From: Meandrina meandrites
Lineage: Eukaryota; Cnidaria; Anthozoa; Scleractinia; Meandrinidae
Reading direction: 5' to 3'
Assembly (NCBI GenBank): GCA_963693305.1
Contig: OY855903.1
Coordinates: 21,583,755-21,647,754 of the forward strand
DNA: 64,000 nt
Shown here: piece after piece, positions 1-10,644 of the stretch
Layout: each line of letters begins with the position of its first letter
Numbering within the stretch: position 1 is the first letter of the stretch
Position numbers and translations under genes: made by a program
The notes under the pieces: generated by a model
Told to the model about the DNA's origin: nothing
The model's database searches: none
The model's input: the letters and a program-made list of their open reading frames with translations, nothing else

Positions 1-236
1 TGATCAGAAAAGAACTGCCGGACTTAGCTTAGGTTATCGCACCTTGTTTTGTCTGCATTCACGGCGCTTAGGACTGTTAATCAACAGTGATAGTCGTAAA
101 GACAGTAAGTCTAGTTTTCTTTTCGACCTTAAAATGAGATTTACTCTAACTTTCATTTACGTGTAAACCAAACTCGTTTCCTAAAGGAGACTGATCAAGA
201 CCTCATCTTTATAAACAGGCAACAAAAAACTCGGAG

Positions 237-479
237 ATGGCCTATTTCATTGTCATGTTTATTTGTTGGTCTTTTTCGCCTGCAGACAGTCATGATTCAT
301 CCAAACAGCAGCTTGTTCCAGGAACAACCAAGATGGGTGATATACCACGAGCTCGTGTTCACGACGAAAGAGTTCATGAGACAGGTATCGTGAAAATTTT
401 ACTCGCAACTCTTTGCATCACATACATCAGCTTTACCATTGTAAGTCTGAATAAACAGATCTCTTTGCGTACACATTAA
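237..479 (+). CDS. Short ORF, possibly containing an exon; doubtful
   Basis: An 80-codon ORF begins about 25 bases after a TATA-like TTTATAAA. It ends in a hydrophobic stretch (about residues 50-70) that could be a membrane anchor. A possible 3' splice site (CTGCAG, ending near 282) and a GTAAGT donor (441) lie inside it, so 283-440 could be an internal exon of a gene not otherwise visible. I recognise no family. It may equally be a chance ORF. Confidence 0.15.
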   Translation: MAYFIVMFICWSFSPADSHDSSKQQLVPGTTKMGDIPRARVHDERVHETGIVKILLATLCITYISFTIVSLNKQISLRTH

Positions 480-530
480 TTTTTTTTTGTTTCTCCCGAG
501 AAAGGCACCAAGATTCAAGGTGAAGCGCTT

Positions 531-770
531 CATAGTGATGACGTAAATCTTAATACTGATGACGTAGCTTTTCATAGTAATGACGTAACTCTTAATACTG
601 ATGACGTAACTTTTCATACTAATGACGTAACTCCTAATACTGATGACGTAACTTTTCATAGTAATGACGTAACTCAATACTGATGACGTAACTTTTCATA
701 GTAATGACGTAACTCTTAATACTGATGACGTAACTTTTCATAGTGATGACGTATCTCTTCATAGTAAAAA
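531..770. repeat. Minisatellite of TGACGT (CRE-like) motifs
   Basis: About 5.5 tandem copies of a 42-bp unit made of two related 21-bp halves. Each half carries TGACGT, usually as TGACGTAA, giving 11 copies between 538 and 752. TGACGT is the core of CREB/ATF binding sites. The halves alternate between TAATGACGTAACTCTTAATAC-like and TGATGACGTAACTTTTCATAG-like forms. The 42-bp period is a multiple of three, so it also creates a repetitive minus-strand ORF, which I regard as a by-product. Confidence 0.9.
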
Positions 771-865
771 GGCAAGACCTAAACCTTCAATGTTAATGCA
801 GGGATTATTATTACAAATCATTTCAACAGCGCTCCAACCCAAGCACGCATAGGAAATAGCCTCTT

Positions 866-1020
866 CCAGGCATTCGGTTGGTTGACGGGCCACGCGAAGA
901 ACGGCGAGTGAAAAAGTAGACGGGGACTAATAGGAGAGAAACCCCCCCGCTATTTTTTCTACTCCGTTTTCGTGCTTATCTCTTTTTCTGCTCTGCTCCC
1001 CTACTAAGCGAATGCCTGGG
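866..1020. repeat. Short inverted-repeat element (MITE-like)
   Basis: The ends CCAGGCATTCG (866-876) and CGAATGCCTGGG (1009-1020) are inverted copies flanking about 130 bp with a C-run and a pyrimidine-rich stretch. A related half-element with the same CCCGCT...TTTTCGTGCT...CGAATGC order is near 13720-13780. Probably a decayed non-autonomous DNA transposon. Confidence 0.45.
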
Positions 1021-2709
1021 ACAGAACAAGAAGATAAGTAGATTATTGATTACTATCTGTATTTCAATTAAGATTATAGAGATTGAAAATAAATGGCTGT
1101 TAGAAGTGGCGCCGCATTATTACAAAGCAAAGGAACTTGAAGACAGCTCTAGTAAAAAGATGCCTAAGACAGCTGGAGTCACGAGAGAGCAAGCCAGGAC
1201 CACCACGTGATGATGGATTGCGTGACGTGTGACAACTTGCGTCACGCCAGAAGGAATTCCAAACATCGCGTTGTGTAACGTCAATTCTTGTAAATATCCC
1301 TTGCATGGACATTGCAGAAGGTCTTCTGTGACTTGCGGTTTAGAGTTTTAAAGACTGAGAGGGTACATGCCACGTGGTGGGATAAAAAACAGAGCTCCTT
1401 TGCTGGCGCATGAAAAGGCCGGATATTCGTTGGCATGGACTTAGCTGTGTCAGTCGAAAAGCCTATTGACCTTCAAAATCTGGACGAAGATGATTTTGCC
1501 CTTCTTAAGACTGACACACTTCTGTTAAAAACTGGAAAATCGAAAGGACATATTTGAAGCACGGAAAGAAAGGGAAATATGCCATTGGGCATTGAAACAC
1601 AAGAAAAGTAGACTAGTACGATACAAGGCTGAAATGTTTGTTGCCAACTTGGATAAACAATAAATTCATTTGATCCCGTAGGAGGTCGAAATCTACTTTG
1701 ATACAGTGATATAGGCAGCTTGAAAGGTAAGGACATCAAGGGCTTTTTTTGTTAGCAAGGAGAACTTAATGTATTCGAAGTTTTTACCATTGTGAAAAAA
1801 ACATGCCCTTGTATAGGTCAAAGCAGGATAATGGGCTCCTGGTCAAAGACATTTTTAGTATACACACATTCATTTACAAAAAAAAAATCGTGAATGATCG
1901 TCGAAAGAGTTTTTCGTGTAGGTAACCTTAAACTTCTTGTGTTAGCATCCCAACATCTTTAACAGCTTTCTCAATAAAAAATATTTTAAGAAAGTATTCA
2001 AGTTGAAAAGCTTGATGTGTACAAGCATGTGTAGAAACAGAGTTTAGGAGAAACACTAAAGGACTGATCGTGTAATAACTGCTTTGCTGCTATCTGATTA
2101 AAACAACAACATTTCCAGCCTCGTCCCCAGGCCAATCGACGCAAGCCTGATGGGTGACGTCACAGCCCACCGCTGCAACAATTCCACTAGTTTCTTACGC
2201 CACATAGTTTAGGATGGAACAAGGAAATGTGTGGGTAACTGATTGATCAGCTTGACGCGTTTTTCATTCAGAAATAGTTGGCGTGTCGATTCTGTTTAAC
2301 TCTGAATAAAAAGTTCTTCAAATAAAAAAAAAACGTATTCGTTTCTTCATTGTTACCGATCTCCCATAGTGGACAATTTGGTAGCGTTTCTTACGGATAC
2401 CTGGCTCGTATACCTAATTTATAAATCGCGTCCGATGTAATTCAAGCCACAGAAATCTCGTCTGGTGTTACTTGACTGGACTGCTTTGCAAAACATCGTG
2501 GAAGGAACACGTGTGGGCATTGCGCTACAAGACTTTTCATTTGTGTTCTGAGAACTTAAGCCATGTATCAATATAATTCTTAGGACCTTTTTGGGGGGAA
2601 ATCCGTATTTTTCGAAAACTGTTCTCGTGAGCAGCGAATCTTCAGTTGCGCCAACCAATGCGCGCGCACATTCGGCGGGATACAGACCGCTGCTCACGAC
2701 GGATTTTCC
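1021..2709. other. No gene recognised
   Basis: AT-rich non-coding DNA. The ORFs here are short, lack splice context and resemble nothing known to me. The one notable motif is a perfect palindromic CRE, TGACGTCA, at 2155-2162 inside a GC-richer patch. Confidence 0.5.
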
Positions 2710-2876
2710 CTAGCCTTTGTAGCAGTCGATTCCTTTCCAGGCGCGCAGTGCGATCGAACGAAAGAAAGAAAGAACGCGCAAACAGTGGACGAGCGAGCCT
2801 GGGGTATAGCAAAAGAATGAGGAAAGGGCCGGAGGGGGCTCGGGGGGAAGGAGAAATCGACTGCTGCGCAGGCTAG
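2710..2876. mobile_element. MITE with 22-bp terminal inverted repeats
   Basis: The left end CTAGCCTTTGTAGCAGTCGA (from 2710) is the inverted match of the right end (2855-2876, reading ...GACTGCTGCGCAGGCTAG) with few mismatches. The interior is purine-rich with no coding. This is the structure of a non-autonomous DNA transposon; a CTAGCCTGCG...-type terminus is familiar from coral repeats. Confidence 0.7.
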
Positions 2877-3558
2877 ATTCCCACCCCCACCACTCAACCA
2901 CCTGCGATGAGGAAATGTTTTCCCCACGCATATCCTCGATACAAAAAGCAAGAGCGTTTTCATCAAGGTAACAAGATCGTTTTGCTTGTCAAGAACAACA
3001 ACAAACCCAGAGATTGTGGAGTTGGTGGAAAGGAATACATTCCCCAAATTTTTACTAGACAGTATTCATTGCAGCCTAGTTATTGGCAAAAAAACAAAGC
3101 TTTGTACGGGTCTGTCGGCCAAATCTGTCTGCGAAAAGAAATTGTTACGCTTCAGAGTGCTTTAGTTATCATTTTTAAGCATTTTAAAAGTGCGGAAATT
3201 ATGTCATACTATTTTTCTCGCTCAAATATTTTCTTGCAAAAAAAAAAACCTTCAACATGCTCAAATGCGACTGTGGGATAAATATAATTCTTAGAGAACC
3301 TCAATCACTAGAAATAACCGGCTCTTTTCATCGTCAGTAGAAATAAAGTCATTAAACAATAAAGAGAATTATAAGTGAAATAATATCAGGCAAAGGCAAT
3401 CCTGGAAGGTTAACCTAAGTCAATACAAATTCCAACTCTTGCACGGTGAACTATCAACATGATTTAATCGAATTCAGTTTATATGCAATTCAATCTGATT
3501 ATTTTAAAGCTACAGTAACTTCTACAAAGCAGCAACTAATGGTCTTCCCGAAAAGAGT
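2877..3558. other. No gene recognised
   Basis: The plus-strand 124-codon ORF across this stretch has a low-complexity composition and no recognisable domain. I see no splice structure or repeat. Confidence 0.4.
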
Positions 3559-5002
3559 TCAAGATTCATCTTCAAAGATGGAGTAATCTGCTGCCGCAAT
3601 TGGAAACTTGGCACTGCAAACAAATTAGAACAAAAAAGCAAAGTAATCCAGACGTTAAGGTTAATGACAAACTGAGGGCATCCTGTCTTCACTGGTCTTG
3701 CGTTTTTGAACGATTTTTGTCACTATACTGATTTTCAAGTCACTTTTCTGATGTAGGGAATTTTTTTTTCCAATTGAAGGAAAATATCCCCCAAATAATA
3801 GTTTTCTAAGGTAGGTAAACACCAAAGAAGCAAAAAGAGATCGAAATAAGCAAAGACGCGGCTAAGACCGAGCAAGATTAAGACCGATTACGTCTGTCAA
3901 GAACACAATCTGTTTTTCCACGATCTCTACCATTCTTGTAACTTGTTCCATGTTATCGCTACATACAAAGTCAACAAAACTTGATTATGCAATTGCGATC
4001 GGCTTAAATCTATTTTGCTGACGACATGATTGTCAGGAATTTAATTACTCTTTTTTTTCAAATCATTCTTCAGTAATCATGATCAGTTATCAGGGTGAAT
4101 TAATGATGTGATGCGATTTACCTGTATAGTTCTTTGCCTTTCCGACCTTTGTTTCTGTTTCGATGTTTGCCCTTCTTCTTGTCTTTAACGTGTTCGTTTT
4201 TGGCTTTAATGGCCACTGCATTTCCACGGCAACATCGCAGTCCGTCCGCGCAGTTCAATTGAGCATCAGTGCAGCTCATTGGAGAAGCGCATGTACCAAG
4301 GTCTAAGCCGAGAATCCCACAAGCTTCTCCTTCGGCACCCTGCCCTGTTTAGTTAAACAATATCAACATACGGATTCTCCTTACAAGTCTCCTTTCATTT
4401 TCCATAGAAGTGGTGGAGAGTTAGCTAAATAACAAGCTTATTTTGCTTTGTAGTTGATAATTTCCACAATTCTCAAGACCAGCGCGACTAATAATGTATT
4501 GATGTAAAATTACTGGTCACTCTCAAAATAGATCTCTTTTTTACAACGGGGTCTTCGCTCTCCCCTTCTCCTATTTTTCGCCAGATTTAAAGAGTGAAGC
4601 CTTTTTGCGCAACTTGGCGCGAAGACGTTAGATCGAGGAACAGGTAACAGAAATTCGAAGAAGCGTTAGGCACATTAACAACAAAAACACTCTTTTATTT
4701 ACACACGGTGAAATTTAAAGCTTGTACAGCTTATGGGGCCATTGCAATACTAAGTTATTGACTAACCTTAAGTAACTGTGACAATTGCAAGAAGAATTTA
4801 TGCTGAGTGTTTAACGAGATCCTTCCTTGTGAAAAACATTAAATTTAAAATTTCACAATTTGTTTCTAAGAAACGCTTGAAAGATTAGTGTCATATAAAG
4901 TTAAGTTTTCTACTAACTTCTGTGGTACGCACCTTCAGCCAGCTTGCTTGTCAGAAACGCTACCATAAAGATGCAAACCAGGAGTTTAAGAAAGGACTCC
5001 AT
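3559..5002 (-). CDS. Small secreted six-cysteine protein, copy A (3 exons)
   Basis: Assembled from splice sites. Coding exons are 5002-4933, 4344-4122 and 3613-3559, with GT-AG introns in phases 1 and 2, giving 115 aa ending in TGA. Exon 1 encodes a signal peptide (MESFLKLLVCIFMVAFLTS...). Exon 2 encodes the cysteine core C-x9-C-x5-C-x6-C-x5-CC (about residues 31-62), then a very basic Lys/Arg-rich stretch. Exon 3 adds a short acidic tail. The gene at 14881-16211 has the same exon plan, intron phases, signal and cysteine pattern, so the two are paralogues. I do not recognise the family; it does not have the eight-cysteine pattern I associate with coral SCRiPs. Secretion is strongly suggested; the role (matrix, defence or signalling) is unknown. 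The start is the only Met upstream of the hydrophobic core. Confidence 0.82.
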
Positions 5003-5124
5003 TATTTCCAAAGGTTTCTGAAATTTAAAAGAAAAAAGTAGTGATTCAGTTTTCAGTTGGGTTTGTTCCCCTATTTTAAAAGAAGGCTAATCAAGCATAC
5101 ATTAGTTGATTTGAGTTAAGATTC
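5003..5124. promoter_or_regulatory. Upstream region of secreted protein copy A
   Basis: Short spacer between the start codon of the minus-strand secreted gene and the palindrome at 5125. A possible splice acceptor (TTTCAG read on the minus strand, near 5021) suggests an upstream non-coding exon, which would place the promoter further right, in or beyond the transposase remnant. No clear TATA box. Confidence 0.25.
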
Positions 5125-5288
5125 ATCCGATCTGTGGTTTCGTATATCACTAAATTTTCTGTGGCCTCTGTCCACCTTCATCAGAGTGAAAAAATGTTCG
5201 TTACTAACATCTTTCCACTGAGATGAAGGTGGAAAGAGGTCCTCGAAAATTTAGTGATAAATTAAAGACATTAAACCTCAGATCGGAT
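5125..5288. repeat. Inverted repeat covering the start of the transposase ORF
   Basis: The left arm 5125-5182 is an imperfect inverted copy of the right arm 5222-5288, which is the first 66 bases or so of the transposase ORF. The spacer is 39 bases. The arms share long runs such as GATGAAGGTGG and AAAATTTAGTGATA. The arrangement looks like a snap-back rearrangement at the broken 5' end of the element. Confidence 0.75.
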
Positions 5289-6655
5289 AGCAAAAGCCCG
5301 TCGAGAGGAAGAGCTGCTCTGACAAAGTTCTGTGCTGTCATGAATATGCCAAGCCCAGTGGCAAAGAAATCGTTTCAAACTCACGTCAAGGCGATCGCTC
5401 GTGTGTCGCAGCAGGTTGCTGAGGCTGAAATGAAGAAAGCTGCGAACGAAATCAGAGCTGCAGCCAAAGCTGGAAATAATGAAAACCTAGATATCGCTGT
5501 TTCCTGTGATGGAACATGGGCAAGAAGAGGTTTTCAGTCCCTTTATGGTATGGTTTCAGCTATACATGTGGGCACAGGAAAAGTTGTCGATTACGAAATG
5601 AAGAGCAAGGTTTGCTTCAAGTGCCGGGCCAAGAAAGATTTAGACCCCACTTCCCAGGAGTACATCGAATGGATTGAAACCCACGCACCCAAGTGCTCTG
5701 CAAACTTCAACAAATCATCCAAAGCTATGGAGTCTCAAGGTGCAGTGGACATATGGGGCAGGTCTGTACAAAAGCATAAGCTGCGGTATGTTAATTTTGT
5801 TGGTGATGGTGACTGTTCTTCCCATCGTGATGTTGTCAAATCTAAGCCCTACGGAGATGAAGTTGTTGTGAGAAAAGTGGAATGTATTGGACATATCCAA
5901 AAGAGAATGGGAGGCAGGCTGAGAAGGAAGAAGAAAGAATTTAAAGGCAAGAAATTGGCGATGGGAAGACAATTGCTGGGCGCAACCGTCTGACTGACAA
6001 TTTGATTGACACCTTCCAGCGATACTATGGGAAGGCTCTCCGCCAAAACAAGGGCGAGTTACCTGGCATGGAAAAAGTTGTTAAAGCTATTTGGCACCAC
6101 TATGCCTCTACTGAGGACAATCCAAGTCATGACTTCTGTCCTGAAGGACCTGATTCATGGTGCAAGTGGCAGCGTGATCAGGCAACTGGCACTGAGACAT
6201 TCCGCCCAAAGAATGTGGCATCTGCTGTGATGCAAGAGATTCTCCCCACATTTGAGGCTTTGTGGGACAGAAACCTTCTCCAAAGTGTGTTGGAAGGCCT
6301 CTCACAGAACAATAATGAGGCCCTCAATCACCTGGTTTGGGACATCAGTCCTAAAGAACTCTTTGGTGGTCCCGAGACTGTGTTGGCAGCCTGCGCTATT
6401 GGTGTTTGCCTCTTCAATTGGGGAGCTAGAACATTGCAAACAATGCTGAGGGGGCTCCACCGGCTGGCTGTTGGAGAGCACTGCAAGTCTGGTCTGGCAG
6501 CCATTGATAAACAAAGACTGTATGCAGCTGCAGAAAAGGCTTCAGAGGAAACAAAGCAACAGCGCCAAATTCGTCGCAGCCAGCGAAAGAGTCGCAACGA
6601 AACGAATGAGGAGCAGGAGGGGCCAACATATGAGCCTGGAGCCTTTGGACTTTAA
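5223..6655 (+). pseudogene. Mutator-like transposase remnant, frameshifted
   Basis: Two ORFs (5223-5993 and 6002-6655) are pieces of one protein. The frame changes near 5958-5960, where the second frame already reads Asp-Gly-Lys-Thr; a one-base loss explains it. Visible features are a DGTWARRGF block (first catalytic Asp region), a cysteine pair CFKCR, a GDGD block, a C-x2-H-x-QKRMG block, and in the second part HDFCPEGPDSWCKWQ followed by a QNNNEALNH block. These match the Mutator-like transposase domain found in many cnidarian and arthropod proteins. The first part is shorter at its N-terminus than such proteins usually are, and the cut coincides with the inverted repeat at 5125-5288. No terminal repeats could be assigned. 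Dead copy, or a domesticated fragment at best. Confidence 0.8.
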
Positions 6656-6672
6656 TCTTTTTACTTCAAACA

Positions 6673-6705
6673 TTATTTAGAAACTTTTTATAAAGTTCTA
6701 AATAA
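6673..6705. repeat. Hairpin just 3' of the transposase remnant
   Basis: A perfect 10-bp stem, TTATTTAGAA (6673-6682) with TTCTAAATAA (6696-6705), 18 bp after the transposase stop. It may belong to the element's 3' end. A further inverted pair, GGGGCAGGTC (6805-6814) and GACCTGCCCC (7090-7099), lies beyond it. Confidence 0.5.
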
Positions 6706-7501
6706 CTTCTACTTACTTAGAATGCTTTAAATGTATTTTATTCTTCTGAAATGTTGAAAATTTTATTGTTCAAAAAGTTACGTTTTTCAAGGGTTCGCTG
6801 TTTAGGGGCAGGTCGTTTGGGAGAACGAATTGTCCAATTCTCACCAAATTTGGCAGGGGTATGTATTTTTGCCTGTAGAATGCAATGATGTAGTTTTTGA
6901 AGCCATGCAGATAAAGCATAGAGCAGTAAATGTGAGCCAAACTGGAGAAAAGTTTTCTTTCATGTTTGTTTGTTGCCATGGAAACAACACCTCCCTGGAA
7001 GTTGATGAAAAGTAGTTCATTGCATTCTACCATGTCTCCAGTATATTCAAACAAATCTTGGCTCAAATAGGACAGTTTTTGAAGGAGATTGACCTGCCCC
7101 AGAATTGTAGCTGTTTCTCAGTAGGGGTTCCAGTCAAACTCCCTTACCTCGGCCAGCAATTGACGGCACCTCTAAAAACTCATTGTCAGAAGTAGCTGGA
7201 GACTTGTAGTCTTTAATTTAGTATGAGCTGTGATTAAATATGGTTTTGGTCTTCACACTTTCTACACTTTAATTTTGGCAAAATTTGACCATTTTTGCGG
7301 GTATCTACTACGCAGAGCCAGTGTGATGGGTCTATAAATTAGTTCTATGATGCCCTGATCATGACACTTTTATCGTGTCCCAATAATCCATTCAACCACT
7401 CAGAGCATTGTTTGAGCGCAACGATTACGATTAATAAAATTTTTCTAGCCTTGTGATGTTAATTATAATAATAATTGTCGAGGTCTAACAATTTTCCTGA
7501 A
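6706..7501. other. No gene recognised
   Basis: AT-rich spacer. It contains the inverted pair 6805-6814/7090-7099, which may delimit a 295-bp relic. Two overlapping short ORFs on opposite strands here look accidental. Confidence 0.4.
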
Positions 7502-7698
7502 TAGTCCTTTTTCGCTTGGGCAATTTGTTTTCCCATTAAAGACCACGTGATATTCTCTAGAGATTTTTTCTTTTATCCACATAAAATTTATTCATTCATA
7601 CACACGCGGCTATTTGAAAATTTGAAAGAAAAAATTCTCAAGAGTATCATCACATGGTCTGTAATGGGGCAACAAAACGCCCAAGCGAAAAAGGTCTA
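7502..7698. mobile_element. MITE with about 68-bp terminal inverted repeats
   Basis: The left arm (from TAGTCCTTTTTCGCTTGGGC) and right arm (ending GCCCAAGCGAAAAAGGTCTA) pair over roughly 68 bases with scattered mismatches, leaving a loop of about 60 bases. The element starts and ends in TA, compatible with a TA target duplication. No coding. Confidence 0.8.
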
Positions 7699-8799
7699 TT
7701 GAGATGCAATTCGTGTTTACTAAATGGCAATTAGAACTCGTAATTAGCTTTCTTTGTTGAACTCAGTTTAACCGTTCTTTTGTTTGAGCAAAAAGTACAC
7801 AATGTTACATAAAATTATTGTTTTTTAAACAAAAGCTCGTCGATTAAGAAACGCGCTATTGAAAGTGCGTTTTTTAGGGCCAATTCGCACTAGCGGACAA
7901 AGTTTGTAACAATTGGTAGATTTCATCATTAATGTGTCACTTGCTACAGAAAACAAGTGCGAATACGTTTCTTGAGACCTACAACTTGTCAAACAATTCA
8001 GGAAAACAAAGAAGCAGTTGTCTTATGATTGGTCCGCGTTGCACGCGCGATACATTTTGTCAAACAATCGCAAAAACGATTATTAAAAACAAGTGCGAAC
8101 GACTTGTTGGACAAGGGTAAATTTTGTCAAAACGGACAAATCTTCAAAGGGGCCGATGTCCTGCCTCAAGGCAGGACAAGTCTTGACAAGTCGCATTCCA
8201 ACGCCCCTCGTAATGCCAGATAACAATACGTTGTTGATTGGCTATTGTGTTTGGTCGGAATTGTACTAAAAAACAACACGCGAAATTTTTCCGCGATAGG
8301 CGGCAAAACATGTTTGTATGCCGAGATGAGGTCGTAGAAGGATGGTAATACCGGGGTTGGAACCACTAAATGCGGAGGGAACCAGTTTGTGTCGATAAAT
8401 GGAGGGGAAAACAAATTGTTTACTTGCGACATTTTCCCCGCACGAGCAGAAAAACATCACTACACGCGCTCTTCAAATGTAAATCGTTTTAAAATTTTTC
8501 ACCACATGGCGATTTTCATTTGTACGGAAAACTAGTTTTGGGGAAAAATCAAATGGGAATGTCCTTAACACCGAAAAATTTTCGGAAAAAATGAAATACC
8601 TTCTGAGTATTCGTCTTTTCTCGTTCTTACTAGAATGCTCAGAGGATCACTTCGGCACTCCTTCCCCATTAAGCGATGCCTTGCAGAAGTTTTCGAAAGG
8701 AGGTGAAGTTGTTTTACTTATCTTACAAATAATTCGTTGTAAAAAAATATTTGATGCTAAATCTTGAACCATTTCCATGACTCTGTCCGTTTATTAAAA
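7699..8799. other. No gene recognised; probable decayed repeats
   Basis: GC content rises between 7860 and 8240, where related words (GTGCGAAC, TTTTGTCAAA, CGGACAAA) recur. This suggests an old repeat, but I cannot define its ends. ORFs on both strands here are short and without family resemblance. Confidence 0.35.
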
Positions 8800-10644
8800 T
8801 TAAGGTGACTCGATCGAAATAAATGACGCGCTGTATGCCTGTCTAAAAGCTCTAATAGCTTCTCCATTTCTGACTCGATTTCCCTGAAACTTTCGCATTT
8901 TATACGAAATTTATCGTGGAATAATATGTATGTCAATATGTGGATCCAATATTCGTTAGTTTTGCGCGATGCAACATTTATTGAACACTACTTTTGGGAT
9001 AAAATTGCTATTTACAGATAACTGAGCGCTAAGATTTCGTTTAAACTTCTGCAGTTAGCTCGTAATACCATCTTGTCATGACTGTTCAAGTTTCCGCAAA
9101 ATCGTTGGAACAGAAACCCCTGTACAATTTGGACATCAAAATATTAACTCCGGGCGAACTTCGAAGTTTGGAACGCTCCAGCGCTTCCAAATCTCACCTA
9201 AACGTACAACAACCGTAGAAAAGGAAGGTTCAATGTATCAGTTTTATTAGCTCCAAATCACATTCGGCTATTTGCAACGATGACAAAGTTTGAGCTAATG
9301 TTATAAACTCACCTTTTTCGTTAAAATGTAGCGAAGTAGCCAAATTTACGTTTTCCTGAATTATATGAAAACTAACCGGACGAATCGAATAAAACTACTG
9401 GAACATAAAAATGAATATCTTACACACACTTTGCACTATTTTACGTTGCTGGAGCTGCCTTGATTTGGATGAAATATATTTTAAAGTGGAGCACTGCTGC
9501 AACTCTGTTGTGAACACGGCCATGTTGTTATTTGAATTCTACAGCTGACGCTATGTAAATTTTTTGGATTTCATGAGAATTTGAGGAATTTGCACATAGA
9601 CTAGGGGGATGCATTGACAGTGTTCCGTCGCTACATGCTTTGATTTTCCATCCAAACCATGTCAAGGAAAACAATCCTTACACAGACTTTAAAACAAGAA
9701 ATGGGAAAAATCAATAAATCAATGCATATTTTGACAAAATAGCTATGCTATTAACGATGCTGACGTCGCTGATTACCCTTGCATGACCTCAGAAATCAGA
9801 GCATATAGTGACTAAACACTGTCAATGCACCCCCCTAATCCATGTGCAAATTCCTCAATTTTTTATCAAATCTAAAAAATTTGCATAGCGTCAGCTGTAG
9901 AATTTAAATGACAACAAGGCCGTGTTCACAACAGAGTTGAAGCAGTGCTTCACTATAAAAGTATATTTCATCCAAACCAAGGCAGCTCCAGCAACGTAAA
10001 ATAGCGCAAAGTGTGTGTAAGATATTCATTTAAATGTTCCGGTAGTTTTATTCGATTCGTCCGGTTAGTTTTCATATAATTCAGGAAAACGTAAATTTGG
10101 CTGGCTACTTCGCTACATTTTAACGAAAAAGGTGAGTTTATAACATTAGCTCAAACTTTGTCATCGCTGCAAATAGCCGAATGTGATTTGGAGCTAATAA
10201 AACTGATTCATTGAACCTTCTTTTTCTACGGTTGTTGTGCTTTTAGGTGAGATTTGGAAGCGCTGGAGCGTTCCAAACTTCGAAGTTCGCCCGGAGTTAA
10301 TATTTTGATGTCCAAATTGTACAGGGGTTTCTGTTCCGACGATTTTGCGGAAACTTGAACAGTCATGGCAAGATATTATTACGAGCTAACTGCAGAAGTT
10401 TAAACGAAATCTTAGCGCTCAGTTATCTGTAAATAGCAATTTTATCCCAAAAGTAGTGTTCAATAAATGTAACATCGCGCAAAACTAACGAATATTAGAT
10501 CAACATATTGACATACATATTATTCCACGATAAATTTCGTATAAAATGCGAAAGTTTCAGGGAAATCGAGTTAGAAATGGTGAAGTTATTAGAGTTTTTA
10601 GACAGGCATACAGCGCGTCATTTATTTCGATCGAGTCACCTTAA
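8800..10644. mobile_element. Giant foldback DNA transposon, TTAA-flanked
   Basis: The left arm (8804 to about 9625) and right arm (about 9815 to 10640) are near-complete inverted copies of each other over about 820 bp. The spacer of about 190 bp is at 9626-9814. The outer ends are GGTGACTCGATCG and its complement, with TTAA at 8800-8803 and 10641-10644. A TTAA target duplication is characteristic of the piggyBac and Kolobok superfamilies. Neither arm nor spacer codes for anything, so the element is non-autonomous. Arm divergence is low (roughly one mismatch per 20-30 bases by eye). Confidence 0.92.

Noticed and set aside
399..677. Minus-strand ORF with a repeated Ser-Tyr-Val-Ile pattern
   Set aside because: It is the translation of the 42-bp TGACGT minisatellite, whose period is divisible by three. 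No start context or homology.
2646..3281. Overlapping ORFs on both strands
   Set aside because: They cross the MITE at 2710-2876 and low-complexity DNA, with no domain or splice context.
6830..7066. Small ORFs on both strands after the transposase remnant
   Set aside because: Short, overlapping, no homology, and within probable element relic.
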